NCBI GenBank assembly: GCA_003492055.1
Contig: DMZE01000029.1
Coordinates: 1-6,580, forward strand
From: Cellvibrionales bacterium
GTDB taxonomy: Bacteria > Pseudomonadota > Gammaproteobacteria > Pseudomonadales > UBA7434
DNA: 6,580 nucleotides
Direction: 5' to 3'
The position numbers and the translations under genes are program-made. The notes beneath the pieces are model-generated. The model made no database searches and was not told where the DNA came from. It was given only the letters and a program-made list of their open reading frames with translations. Below are positions 1-6,580 of this stretch, in pieces (positions within the stretch are counted from its first letter, which is position 1; each line of letters opens with the position of its first letter).

Positions 1-48
1 TAGTTAATAGAGCTAATAGTTAATTAAGCCAATAGCTCACTAAGCTCC
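1..48. repeat. Degenerate 16-bp tandem repeat, three units, after secD
   Basis: Three consecutive 16-bp units fill 1-16, 17-32 and 33-48. Unit 1 is TAGTTAATAGAGCTAA and unit 2 is TAGTTAATTAAGCCAA, matching at 13 of 16 positions. Unit 3 (TAGCTCACTAAGCTCC) matches unit 2 at 10 of 16. The array touches the left edge, so it may continue outside the window. It lies just after the secD stop codon in the direction of transcription, where secF would normally begin. No function is evident; replication slippage followed by decay is the simplest origin. Confidence 0.6.
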
Positions 49-64
49 CATTTTAAAATAAAAA

Positions 65-1909
65 CTAAATCATTAATTTTTTAACGTTACGACCGCCATA
101 GAATAAATTAACCAATGCACGAGTACCCATAATGGCGGTAAACATAGAAGTTAAAATACCTATCGATAAGGTAATCGCGAAACCTTTAATCGGCCCTGTA
201 CCCACAGCATAAAGGATAACCGCCGCAATTAGGGTCGTTACATTGGCATCTAAAATAGTTAGGAAAGCGCGATCAAAACCGGTGTTAATCGCCATTTGAG
301 GTGACAATCCGTTTTTAAGCTCCTCTCGTATGCGAGAAAATATTAATACATTAGCGTCTACAGCCATACCCACAGTTAACACAATACCCGCAATGCCCGG
401 CAGCGTTAAGGTTGCTGATAACATAGACATAACGGCAATAATTAATAGCAGGTTCATGCTGAGCGCAAGGTTAGCAGCCATACCGAAGACTTTATAAAAA
501 ATGATCATAAAGACAACCACAAAGGACAAGCCGATAACGACAGATTTAATACCTAAGGCAATATTCTCTGCGCCTAATGACGGTCCTATTGTTCGCTCTT
601 CTACAAACTCCATTGGCGCGGCTAGTGCACCGGCACGTAATAATAAGGCAAGCTCTGACGCTTCTGCCGCGCTATCGAGGCCGGTAATTCTAAAGCTAGC
701 ACCCAATGGCGATTGAATAGTCGCAAGGTTAATGACGCGACGCTGGTCATAGCGCTCATAAACCGGTTCTAAATCACCATTATCATTAATCGCATTACCG
801 ACTTTACGTGTTTTGCGCTCAATAAATAACACGCCCATTTTGCGCTTAACTGCATGGCGTGTAACTCGGTGCATCATCTTTCCGCCATCAGCATCAAGAT
901 CGATACTCACTTGTGGCTGTGAATTCTCATCAAAAGCAGAGCGCGCACCGGATACACTTTCGCCAGTAACAATAATGTCTCGCTCTAATTGCACAGTGCG
1001 ATCTTCGTAAGCGAATTGCTCACGGTTAAAGCTAGCCGCATCCATACTGGCTTCTAATCGAAACTCTAAATTAGCGGTTTTACCTAAAATACGTTTAGCG
1101 GTTGCCGTATCTTGAACACCTGGCAATTCAACAACCACACGATTGCGACCTTGACGCTGAACCAAAGGCTCAGACACACCTAACTCATTAACCCGATTTC
1201 TTATCGTAATTAAGTTTTGTGCAACGGCTTCATTTTCTAAATTAAGAATGGCTTGTTCGCCAAGCTCTAATTCTAAAATATAGCTATCGCCATCAACTGA
1301 TTTTCTACGGCTCATTTCTGGCATTTCTTTAAAGGCCAATGATGAGGCGCTATCGCGTAACTCTTCGGTTTTGAAGCGGCCTGTCACCACGCCATCATTC
1401 AACTGAATAGTGCCACGTATTCTATCTTTTCTTAATAGAGTTTTATAATTTGACACGCTTGAACGTAAGCGAATATCGATGGCAGCAGCCGTATCGACTT
1501 CCATTAAGAAGTGCACACCACCGCTTAAATCCAAACCTAATTTTAGTGGGCCTGCACCAAACGAACGCAACCAATCTGGCGTTGTTGGGGCGAGGTTTAA
1601 AGCGACAACGTAATTCTCTTGGCCTAGGGTATCTTGGATAATACGCTTAGCCATTAATTGCTGGTCACGCTCATTGAGACGAACCATTAATTTATTGTCG
1701 ATAACAGTGGCATTAATAATAGCAACGTTATTTTCGGCTAAGGCCTTAGTCACTGAGCTCAGCTCGGTATCACCAAGTATAAGCGTACTACTTTCACCAG
1801 ACACCTGAACCGCAGGGTCGGGATCATATAAATTAGGTAGTGAATAAATAACGCCTATCGCTAATGCAGCAATAAGAATAAGGTATTTCCAAACAGAATA
1901 TTGATTCAT
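65..1909 (-). CDS. secD: Protein translocase subunit SecD
   Basis: SecD is an inner-membrane subunit of the SecDF complex. It associates with SecYEG and uses the proton motive force to help pull preproteins through on the periplasmic side. The product is 614 residues, against 615 in E. coli, and aligns end to end. A first membrane segment lies at about residues 7-24. A large periplasmic region follows and opens with the conserved LGLDLSGGVHFLMEVD block (124-139). The VEERTIGPSLG motif (436-446) leads into five further membrane segments at about 453-472, 477-497, 503-524, 552-571 and 577-600. Asp518 in AVDAN corresponds to E. coli Asp519, a conserved membrane residue implicated in proton-driven function. 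The C-terminus (YGGRNVKKLMI) resembles the E. coli ending. The ATG at 1909-1907 fits the family N-terminus (MNQYSVWKYL), although only a purine-rich AAAGAAA precedes it, not a strong Shine-Dalgarno sequence. The gene stops with TAG. yajC, the usual upstream partner, is absent; purL lies 266 bases upstream instead. secF is not visible within the 64 bases downstream. Confidence 0.97.
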   Translation of the reverse strand: MNQYSVWKYLILIAALAIGVIYSLPNLYDPDPAVQVSGESSTLILGDTELSSVTKALAENNVAIINATVIDNKLMVRLNERDQQLMAKRIIQDTLGQENYVVALNLAPTTPDWLRSFGAGPLKLGLDLSGGVHFLMEVDTAAAIDIRLRSSVSNYKTLLRKDRIRGTIQLNDGVVTGRFKTEELRDSASSLAFKEMPEMSRRKSVDGDSYILELELGEQAILNLENEAVAQNLITIRNRVNELGVSEPLVQRQGRNRVVVELPGVQDTATAKRILGKTANLEFRLEASMDAASFNREQFAYEDRTVQLERDIIVTGESVSGARSAFDENSQPQVSIDLDADGGKMMHRVTRHAVKRKMGVLFIERKTRKVGNAINDNGDLEPVYERYDQRRVINLATIQSPLGASFRITGLDSAAEASELALLLRAGALAAPMEFVEERTIGPSLGAENIALGIKSVVIGLSFVVVFMIIFYKVFGMAANLALSMNLLLIIAVMSMLSATLTLPGIAGIVLTVGMAVDANVLIFSRIREELKNGLSPQMAINTGFDRAFLTILDANVTTLIAAVILYAVGTGPIKGFAITLSIGILTSMFTAIMGTRALVNLFYGGRNVKKLMI

Positions 1910-1999
1910 AATTTCTTTTTTGTCGCACTATTAATATTAAAAACGGTTAATGGCTAATTAAGATTTATCTTTCATTTATTCATTATGTCTATGCTTGTC

Positions 2000-2052
2000 A
2001 CTAGCTAGCGTATTACTAGCCTGCGCATTAATTACTAGCCTGCGCATTAATT
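2000..2052. repeat. 19-bp tandem repeat in the purL-secD spacer
   Basis: Two identical 19-bp units, ACTAGCCTGCGCATTAATT, occupy 2015-2033 and 2034-2052. They are preceded at 2000-2014 by a shortened, diverged copy (ACTAGCTAGCGTATT, 12 of 15 matching, last four bases missing). The array sits about 90-145 bases upstream of the secD start codon. That places it where a secD promoter or leader could lie, but I find no convincing -35/-10 pair tied to it. Identity of the last two units suggests a recent duplication. Confidence 0.85.
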
Positions 2053-2102
2053 AATAGACATACAACACTATAAAGCTGTACATTTTCCGAGCTGTATAGA
2101 TA

Positions 2103-2133
2103 TAAGGCCTAATCCTATTTTTTAAAGGCCTTA
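2103..2133 (-). terminator. Weak hairpin after purL, possible terminator
   Basis: An 8-bp inverted repeat (TAAGGCCT at 2103-2110, AGGCCTTA at 2126-2133) with a 15-base loop begins about 43 bases after the purL stop in the purL direction. The 3' arm is followed by TATATCTATA and not by a run of T, so it is not a classic intrinsic terminator. It could still stabilise the purL mRNA 3' end. It is the only hairpin candidate I see between purL and secD. Confidence 0.25.
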
Positions 2134-2175
2134 AATACCATGAGCCAATCTATGCACAGCACATCAAAACTAAGC

Positions 2176-5100
2176 TTAGTCTAAATTCACCCGAACATTA
2201 CGGAACATTCGCATCCAAGCGCTATCTTCACCCCAAGTATCGGGGGCCCATGAATGCTGAGCAGTTCTAAAGGTTCGTTCTGGATGCGGCATCATAATAG
2301 TGACTCGGCCATCGTCACTGCTTACGCCAGCCAAACCCGCTGGAGAACCATTGGGATTAAGTGGATATCGCTGCGTAGGCGCCCCACTATGATCAATATA
2401 ATTTAAGGCGACTTTATTAGCCGACTGCAAAGCCATTAGATCGGCAGCATTTAATTCAGCACGACCTTCGCCGTGAGAAACCACTATCGGCAATTGCGAG
2501 CCGGCCATACCGCTTAAAAATACCGACGCAGTAGGCTGTACTTCAACCATCACCAATCGCGCTTCAAACTGTTCAGATTCATTACGAACAAAGCGCGGCC
2601 AATGATCACTACCAGGAATAAGCTCTTTTAGATTAGAGAGCATTTGGCATCCGTTACACACACCTAATGAAAAAGAGTCTTTACGGTTGAAAAACGCTGC
2701 AAACTGATCTTGCGCAATGTTATTAAACAATATGGTTTTAGCCCAGCCTTCGCCGGCGCCGAGTACATCACCATAAGAGAATCCACCGCAGGCCGCTAAA
2801 CCGGCAAAATCATCTAGCTTAGTGCGACCGGCAAGAATATCGCTCATATGAATATCGTGAGCTTCAAAGCCTGCACGATCAAAAGCGGCTGCCATTTCGT
2901 ATTGACCGTTAACACCCTGCTCGCGCAGCACTGCTATGCGCGGACGACTACCAGTATTAATATAGGGAGCCGTAATATCCTCATTGGTATCAAAGCTAAG
3001 CTTGGCAAATAAGCCCGTATCACTACCATCACGAAGTGCGTCAAATTCCGACTGCGCACAATCGGCATTATCTCGTCTCGCTTGAATGGCAAAACTGGTT
3101 TCATGCCAAATAGCATGCAGCTCAGATAAAGGTTTATCTAACAGTAAATTACTATCGCTATTAATTCGCACCTGACGTTCGGTGTTAGTACAGCCCAGTA
3201 CGGATACGGATGAAACACCATGATCTTGATAGGCTTCCATTATTAACTCGAGGTCAGCCTCTTTAACCTGCAAGACGGCACCTAGCTCTTCATTAAAGGC
3301 CCAATCGAGTGCCGAAGAACCTTCAAAATATAAATCAATGCCGACTTTTCCAGCAAAGGCCATTTCTAATGCAGAGACCAATAAACCACCATCAGAACGA
3401 TCATGATAGGCGAGAATTTTTTCTTGCTGAAGCAACGACTGTGTAGCCGCAAAGAAACCCGCTAAAGCATCTGCAGAATCGGCATCAACTACTTCGCTTC
3501 CTAGCTGATTGTAAACTTGCGCTAATGCACTGCCACCTAAACGCTGCTGGCCAGAAGAAATATCAACAAGCAGTAAAACCGTAGGCTCTGTAATATCTTG
3601 GAGTTGCGGCGTAACACTTTTTCTTACATCGCTAATACGCGCCGCGGCAGTGACAATTAGCGACAATGGTGAAGTCACTTCTTTATCAGTATCGCCGTCG
3701 CGCCATCGCGTGCTCATTGACATCGAATCTTTACCGACAGGAATCGCAATACCCAACGCAGGACAAAGTTCCATACCAACGGCTTTAACTGCTTCGTAAA
3801 GTCGAGCATCTTCGCCATCACAGCCCGCAGCAGCCATCCAATTCGCTGACAGCTTTAATTCACTTATCGCGTCGATAGGTGCACAAGCGATATTGGTAAT
3901 ACATTCGGCTACCGCCATACGAGCCGAAGCCGCTGCATCTAACAGTGCTATTGGAGTTCGTTCACCAATGGCTAATGCTTCACCGGTATAGCCGGTATAT
4001 GAGTTCAAAGTTATAGCGCAATCGGCTACGGGTACCTGCCAAGGTCCCACCATTTGATCACGGTAAACCATACCGCCAACGCTTCTATCACCAATCGTAA
4101 TCAAGAAACTTTTACTAGCCACTGTAGGCAAACGAAGTACGCGCTCGAGTGCGTCGTCTAATTCAACACCGCTAAAATCGAGAGCCTGCTTAGGTGGTGC
4201 AATACTGTTTACGTCTCTGTGCATTTTTGGCGGCTTGCCAAATAACACTGACATCGGCAAATCAACAGGATTGTTATCGAAGTGGCTATCTGCCAGTGAT
4301 AAATGATCTTCGGCAACCGCATTACCAACAACCGCATAAGGCGCGCGCTCACGAATACAAATTGCATCAAAAGTCGCTAAGTCTTCAGGATTAACGGCAA
4401 TAACATATCGCTCTTGCGACTCATTACACCAAATAGCCAAAGGCGACATACTTTTTTCATCACAAGGTACATCGCGTAGCGAAAATGCTCCGCCAACGCC
4501 ACCGTCTTTCACTAACTCAGGCAAAGCGTTAGATAAACCGCCGGCACCTACGTCGTGAATAAACGCAATAGGATTTTGCTCACCAAGCTGCCAGCAACGA
4601 TCAATCACCTCTTGGCAGCGATGTTCCATTTCTGGGTTTTCACGCTGCACAGAGGCGAAATCCAGTGATTCACTGCTCTGCCCGGATGCCATAGAGGAAG
4701 CCGCGCCACCACCTAAACCAATTAGCATGGCTGGGCCACCTAATACGATTAAACAAGCGCCGGCAGAAATATCTTGTTTAATAACATGCTCACTACGCAC
4801 ATTACCAATACCACCGGCCAACATAATAGGCTTATGGTAACCACGCACTTCTGTACCGCTGCTGCATGACACTAATTGCTCGTAGGTACGAAAATAACCA
4901 TTAAGATTAGGTCGACCAAATTCATTATTAAACGCCGCGCCACCTAATGGGCCTTCAGTCATAATATCTAAAGCGGTAACAATGCGGCCCGGCTTACCAT
5001 AAGTGACTTCCCAGGGACGTTCGAAGCCAGGAATATTGAGATTAGAAACACTGAAGCCGGTTAAACCTGCTTTTGGTTTGGCTCCGCCACCGGTTGCACC

Positions 5101-6114
5101 TTCATCGCGAATCTCACCACCAGAACCTGTAGACGCACCAGGGAACGGCGCAATAGCAGTAGGATGATTATGCGTTTCAACTTTTAATAAATAATGTACA
5201 GGCTCTTCGATAAAGCCATATTGCTGTGAATCTGCCGCGGGGAAAAAACGTTCAGCAACATTGCCTTCGAGAACGGCGGCATTATCAGAATAAGCACTTA
5301 ACACGCCCTTGCCATCGGTAGATTTATAGGTGTTTTTAATCATCCCAAATAATGATTCGGTCTGATCAACTCCATCAATCGTCCAGCTGGCATTGAATAT
5401 TTTATGGCGACAATGCTCTGAGTTTGCTTGTGCAAACATCATAAGCTCAACGTCAGTCGGGTTGCGCTGCAAGCCAAGAAAGCTTTCTAATAAGTAGTCA
5501 ATTTCATCATCAGCCAAGGCTAGACCAAGGTTGGTGTTGGCCAAAACTAATGCAGCCTTGCCATCAGCTAAAATATCAATGCTTTGCATTGGCAATGGTT
5601 CGGTCTGCTCAAACAGCTGGGCTAACTGAGCTTGTTCAGTAAATACCGTCTCAACCATTCGATCACAAAGTAATGGCTGGATTAAACTATACAAGGCCGC
5701 ACTATCGGCTCCCGCACCTGACAAGCAGAGCTTATAGCTAATCGCTCGCTCAATACGGCTTACCATTGAAAGACCGCAATTGCGCGCAATATCAGTCGCT
5801 TTACTAGACCAAGGCGAGATGGTGCCTACGCGCGGTGAGACTATCCACTCAGAGGAATTAGCCCCATCAATTTTAGGATTCGCCGTATCGTCATTAGCAG
5901 GACCATAGACAAGCAATTGCTTCAACACTTGCAGCTCAGCGGCTTCTAGGCTTGATTGCAATTCAACCACATGGAGATAGTCTGCCTGAATGCCGATTAA
6001 CTCAACGGACGAAAAGTCAGACGCACTCAACATAGAGCTCAGCTGCTCACGGAGTTTGGTTAATCTGAAGGCGGATAGCGCCGGTGGGCCGGCTAAAATT
6101 TCGAGCGTAGACAG
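2176..6114 (-). CDS. purL: Phosphoribosylformylglycinamidine (FGAM) synthase, large single-chain form
   Basis: This cytosolic enzyme makes FGAM from FGAR, ATP and glutamine, the fourth step of de novo purine synthesis. All parts of the large single-chain form are present. From the CTG start the product is 1312 residues, against 1295 in E. coli. In that numbering the N-terminal PurS-like region comes first, followed by the ATP-dependent synthetase halves, with [11 protein letters not shown] near 311-321, [27 protein letters not shown] and HDRSDGGLL near 904. A class I glutaminase domain runs from about 1057 to the end. Its catalytic triad is visible: Cys1153 in GVCNGCQ (codon 2658-2656), and His1277 and Glu1279 in PHPER. 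Start choice: the first ATG (6033-6031) gives only 1285 residues and loses a conserved stretch. In-frame codons upstream read [14 protein letters not shown], matching E. coli MEILRGSPALSAFR, and an in-frame TGA at 6126-6124 limits the start. No ATG, GTG or TTG exists between them. CTG at 6114 lies 7 bases after GAGG; ACG at 6108 aligns with the E. coli first Met. No frameshift or lost catalytic residue is seen. Confidence 0.97.
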   Translation of the reverse strand: MSTLEILAGPPALSAFRLTKLREQLSSMLSASDFSSVELIGIQADYLHVVELQSSLEAAELQVLKQLLVYGPANDDTANPKIDGANSSEWIVSPRVGTISPWSSKATDIARNCGLSMVSRIERAISYKLCLSGAGADSAALYSLIQPLLCDRMVETVFTEQAQLAQLFEQTEPLPMQSIDILADGKAALVLANTNLGLALADDEIDYLLESFLGLQRNPTDVELMMFAQANSEHCRHKIFNASWTIDGVDQTESLFGMIKNTYKSTDGKGVLSAYSDNAAVLEGNVAERFFPAADSQQYGFIEEPVHYLLKVETHNHPTAIAPFPGASTGSGGEIRDEGATGGGAKPKAGLTGFSVSNLNIPGFERPWEVTYGKPGRIVTALDIMTEGPLGGAAFNNEFGRPNLNGYFRTYEQLVSCSSGTEVRGYHKPIMLAGGIGNVRSEHVIKQDISAGACLIVLGGPAMLIGLGGGAASSMASGQSSESLDFASVQRENPEMEHRCQEVIDRCWQLGEQNPIAFIHDVGAGGLSNALPELVKDGGVGGAFSLRDVPCDEKSMSPLAIWCNESQERYVIAVNPEDLATFDAICIRERAPYAVVGNAVAEDHLSLADSHFDNNPVDLPMSVLFGKPPKMHRDVNSIAPPKQALDFSGVELDDALERVLRLPTVASKSFLITIGDRSVGGMVYRDQMVGPWQVPVADCAITLNSYTGYTGEALAIGERTPIALLDAAASARMAVAECITNIACAPIDAISELKLSANWMAAAGCDGEDARLYEAVKAVGMELCPALGIAIPVGKDSMSMSTRWRDGDTDKEVTSPLSLIVTAAARISDVRKSVTPQLQDITEPTVLLLVDISSGQQRLGGSALAQVYNQLGSEVVDADSADALAGFFAATQSLLQQEKILAYHDRSDGGLLVSALEMAFAGKVGIDLYFEGSSALDWAFNEELGAVLQVKEADLELIMEAYQDHGVSSVSVLGCTNTERQVRINSDSNLLLDKPLSELHAIWHETSFAIQARRDNADCAQSEFDALRDGSDTGLFAKLSFDTNEDITAPYINTGSRPRIAVLREQGVNGQYEMAAAFDRAGFEAHDIHMSDILAGRTKLDDFAGLAACGGFSYGDVLGAGEGWAKTILFNNIAQDQFAAFFNRKDSFSLGVCNGCQMLSNLKELIPGSDHWPRFVRNESEQFEARLVMVEVQPTASVFLSGMAGSQLPIVVSHGEGRAELNAADLMALQSANKVALNYIDHSGAPTQRYPLNPNGSPAGLAGVSSDDGRVTIMMPHPERTFRTAQHSWAPDTWGEDSAWMRMFRNVRVNLD

Positions 6115-6120
6115 AACAGA

Positions 6121-6125
6121 ACCTC
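6121..6125 (-). promoter_or_regulatory. Shine-Dalgarno sequence that decides the purL start
   Basis: On the minus strand, GAGGT at 6125-6121 matches five bases of the anti-Shine-Dalgarno complement GGAGGT. From the GAGG core there are 7 bases to CTG (6114-6112), an ideal spacing, and 13 to ACG (6108-6106), which is long. It lies about 90 bases from the ATG at 6033, so it cannot serve that codon. The site overlaps the in-frame TGA at 6126-6124. This supports initiation at the upstream non-ATG codon. Confidence 0.6.
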
Positions 6126-6141
6126 AAATTTAGTAGTTGTT

Positions 6142-6147
6142 TTTATA
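6142..6147 (-). promoter_or_regulatory. Possible -10 element for purL
   Basis: The minus strand reads TATAAA here (five of six matches to TATAAT), about 16 bases upstream of the purL Shine-Dalgarno sequence, which would give a very short leader. No recognisable -35 hexamer occurs 16-18 bases further upstream. The overlapping plus-strand TATAAT at 6144-6149 also lacks a -35 partner. AT-rich sequence yields such matches by chance, so this is only a candidate. Confidence 0.2.
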
Positions 6148-6249
6148 ATGGTTAATTTCAAGGCCAGTATTTTATTCGTATTCGCTTCAAGGTGAAACAA
6201 AGAGTTGTCATGGAAGACTATAAATTGCCGTTTTATTGCTGCTTTACGG

Positions 6250-6265
6250 GTGTGAAAAATCACAC
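6250..6265. promoter_or_regulatory. Perfect 16-bp inverted repeat, candidate operator
   Basis: GTGTGA (6250-6255) and TCACAC (6260-6265) form perfect arms around AAAA. The core TGTGA-N4-TCACA uses the same half-sites as the CRP consensus but with a 4-base spacer where CRP needs 6, so a canonical CRP site is unlikely. It lies about 135 bases upstream of the purL start, a position where an operator is plausible. As RNA on the plus strand it would form a short hairpin followed by TTTT, so a weak terminator reading rightward is an alternative. Confidence 0.35.
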
Positions 6266-6444
6266 TTTTAATGGTTTGTCGATAAAATCAAAAATATCAG
6301 TAAATTCAGCGAGATACCGCAGGCTAAGATGGACAGATGAGATCTGTATCATAAGCTCATACAATCGACAAGCTAGCGCGTCCACTCCACCTAAACTACT
6401 ATGGCGAAGTCAATTTTAATCGTCTAATTTAAAAGGCGACTCAT

Positions 6445-6492
6445 GAAAGAAAGAAAGAAATAAAGAAAAAAAGAAAGAAAGAAAGAAAGAAA
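6445..6492. repeat. Tetranucleotide (GAAA) microsatellite, 12 units
   Basis: Twelve 4-bp units run in unbroken register: four GAAA, then TAAA, GAAA, AAAA, then five GAAA. Ten of the twelve are perfect and the other two differ by one base each. Such tracts are uncommon in bacterial chromosomes and are prone to slippage. It lies about 330 bases upstream of purL and about 44 bases before a possible plus-strand start at 6536. On the minus strand the tract is spanned by a 32-codon open frame (6514-6416). Confidence 0.95.
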
Positions 6493-6535
6493 GGTAAGAA
6501 AAGAAACTTAACATCGTCTAGCCCGGAGCTTATAT

Positions 6536-6580
6536 TTGTTAAACCATACAGGTGATAAAATTTTCCGCCGCCGCCTTAGC
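6536..6580 (+). CDS. Possible 5' end of a divergent gene, cut by the window edge
   Basis: A GGAG Shine-Dalgarno-like sequence (6525-6528) is followed after 7 bases by TTG at 6536-6538. The frame then stays open to the window edge and reads M-LNHTGDKIFRRRLS. The cluster of arginines could be the charged start of a signal peptide or membrane anchor. In E. coli and Pseudomonas the gene divergent from purL is mltF, a membrane-bound lytic transglycosylase that starts this way, but 15 residues cannot identify it. Alternatives at the same edge are a GTG at 6552 (reading IKFSAAAL) and two minus-strand frames that enter from outside and stop at 6539 and 6508. Treat as provisional. Confidence 0.25.
   Translation, partial: MLNHTGDKIFRRRLS

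Larger units (their letters stand above)
6115..6535. other. Upstream region of purL with no confident gene
   Basis: This stretch of about 420 bases holds the purL ribosome-binding site, a possible -10 element, a perfect inverted repeat (6250-6265) and the GAAA microsatellite (6445-6492). A 75-codon plus-strand reading frame begins with GTG at 6192 and ends at 6419. It has no well-spaced Shine-Dalgarno sequence and its product resembles nothing I know, so I do not call it a gene. I see no match to the E. coli PurR operator (ACGCAAACGTTTTCGT type) that controls purine genes there. No tRNA or known riboswitch fold is apparent by eye. Confidence 0.6.

Noticed and set aside
501..716. Plus-strand open frame of 71 codons
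   Set aside because: It lies antisense within secD, has no supporting ribosome-binding site and looks like a shadow of the real gene.
813..1010. Plus-strand open frame of 65 codons
   Set aside because: Antisense shadow inside the secD periplasmic region; composition is not protein-like.
1450..1641. Plus-strand open frame of 63 codons
   Set aside because: Antisense shadow inside secD with no recognisable product.
1981..2010. GTGACA / ATAAAT pair as a secD promoter on the minus strand
   Set aside because: Each hexamer matches consensus only partly, and similar pairs occur throughout this AT-rich spacer, so the evidence is too weak to list.
2074..2096. Direct repeat AGCTGTA (2074-2080 and 2090-2096)
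   Set aside because: Seven bases repeated at short distance in AT-rich sequence is easily due to chance, and no further copies are seen.
2934..3116. Minus-strand open frame of 60 codons in another frame of purL
   Set aside because: It overlaps conserved purL coding sequence entirely and has no independent support.
4194..4394. Plus-strand open frame with a signal-peptide-like start
   Set aside because: The hydrophobic start is tempting, but it is antisense to conserved purL sequence and resembles no known protein.
6031..6033. ATG at 6033 as the purL start
   Set aside because: It removes the conserved LEILxGxPALSAFR N-terminus and lacks a good ribosome-binding site, while GAGG sits well placed before the upstream codons.
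6192..6419. Plus-strand GTG-started frame of 75 codons, divergent from purL
   Set aside because: There is no Shine-Dalgarno sequence at a usable distance, the product has no recognisable features, and the frame spans a likely regulatory region.

Overview
The window holds two full-length housekeeping genes, both on the minus strand, with short repeat-bearing gaps between and beside them. Both proteins align by eye, from end to end, with their Escherichia coli counterparts, which points to a gammaproteobacterium. The moderate GC content and AT-rich spacers would suit a marine or free-living lineage, but I cannot name a genus. No mobile element, tRNA, rRNA or CRISPR array is visible.

Layout in the direction of transcription (right to left). 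The right end, about 6115-6580, is a purL upstream region with no confident gene. It contains a perfect 16-bp inverted repeat, a 48-bp GAAA microsatellite and the possible first codons of a divergent gene at the edge. purL (FGAM synthase, purine biosynthesis) follows. Its conserved N-terminus extends well upstream of the first ATG, so translation probably begins at a rare non-ATG codon (CTG at 6114-6112 or ACG at 6108-6106). A 266-base spacer then carries a weak hairpin and a 19-bp tandem repeat. secD (Sec translocon accessory subunit) comes next. The left 64 bases after secD hold a degenerate 16-bp tandem repeat and no secF start.

The two genes are functionally unrelated: purine synthesis and protein export. 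Their spacing suggests separate transcription units rather than an operon. The most useful observations are the non-canonical start of purL, the separation of secD from yajC (and by at least 64 bases from any secF), and tandem repeats of different unit length in all three gene-free segments. I see no convincing evidence of an undescribed multi-gene system here.
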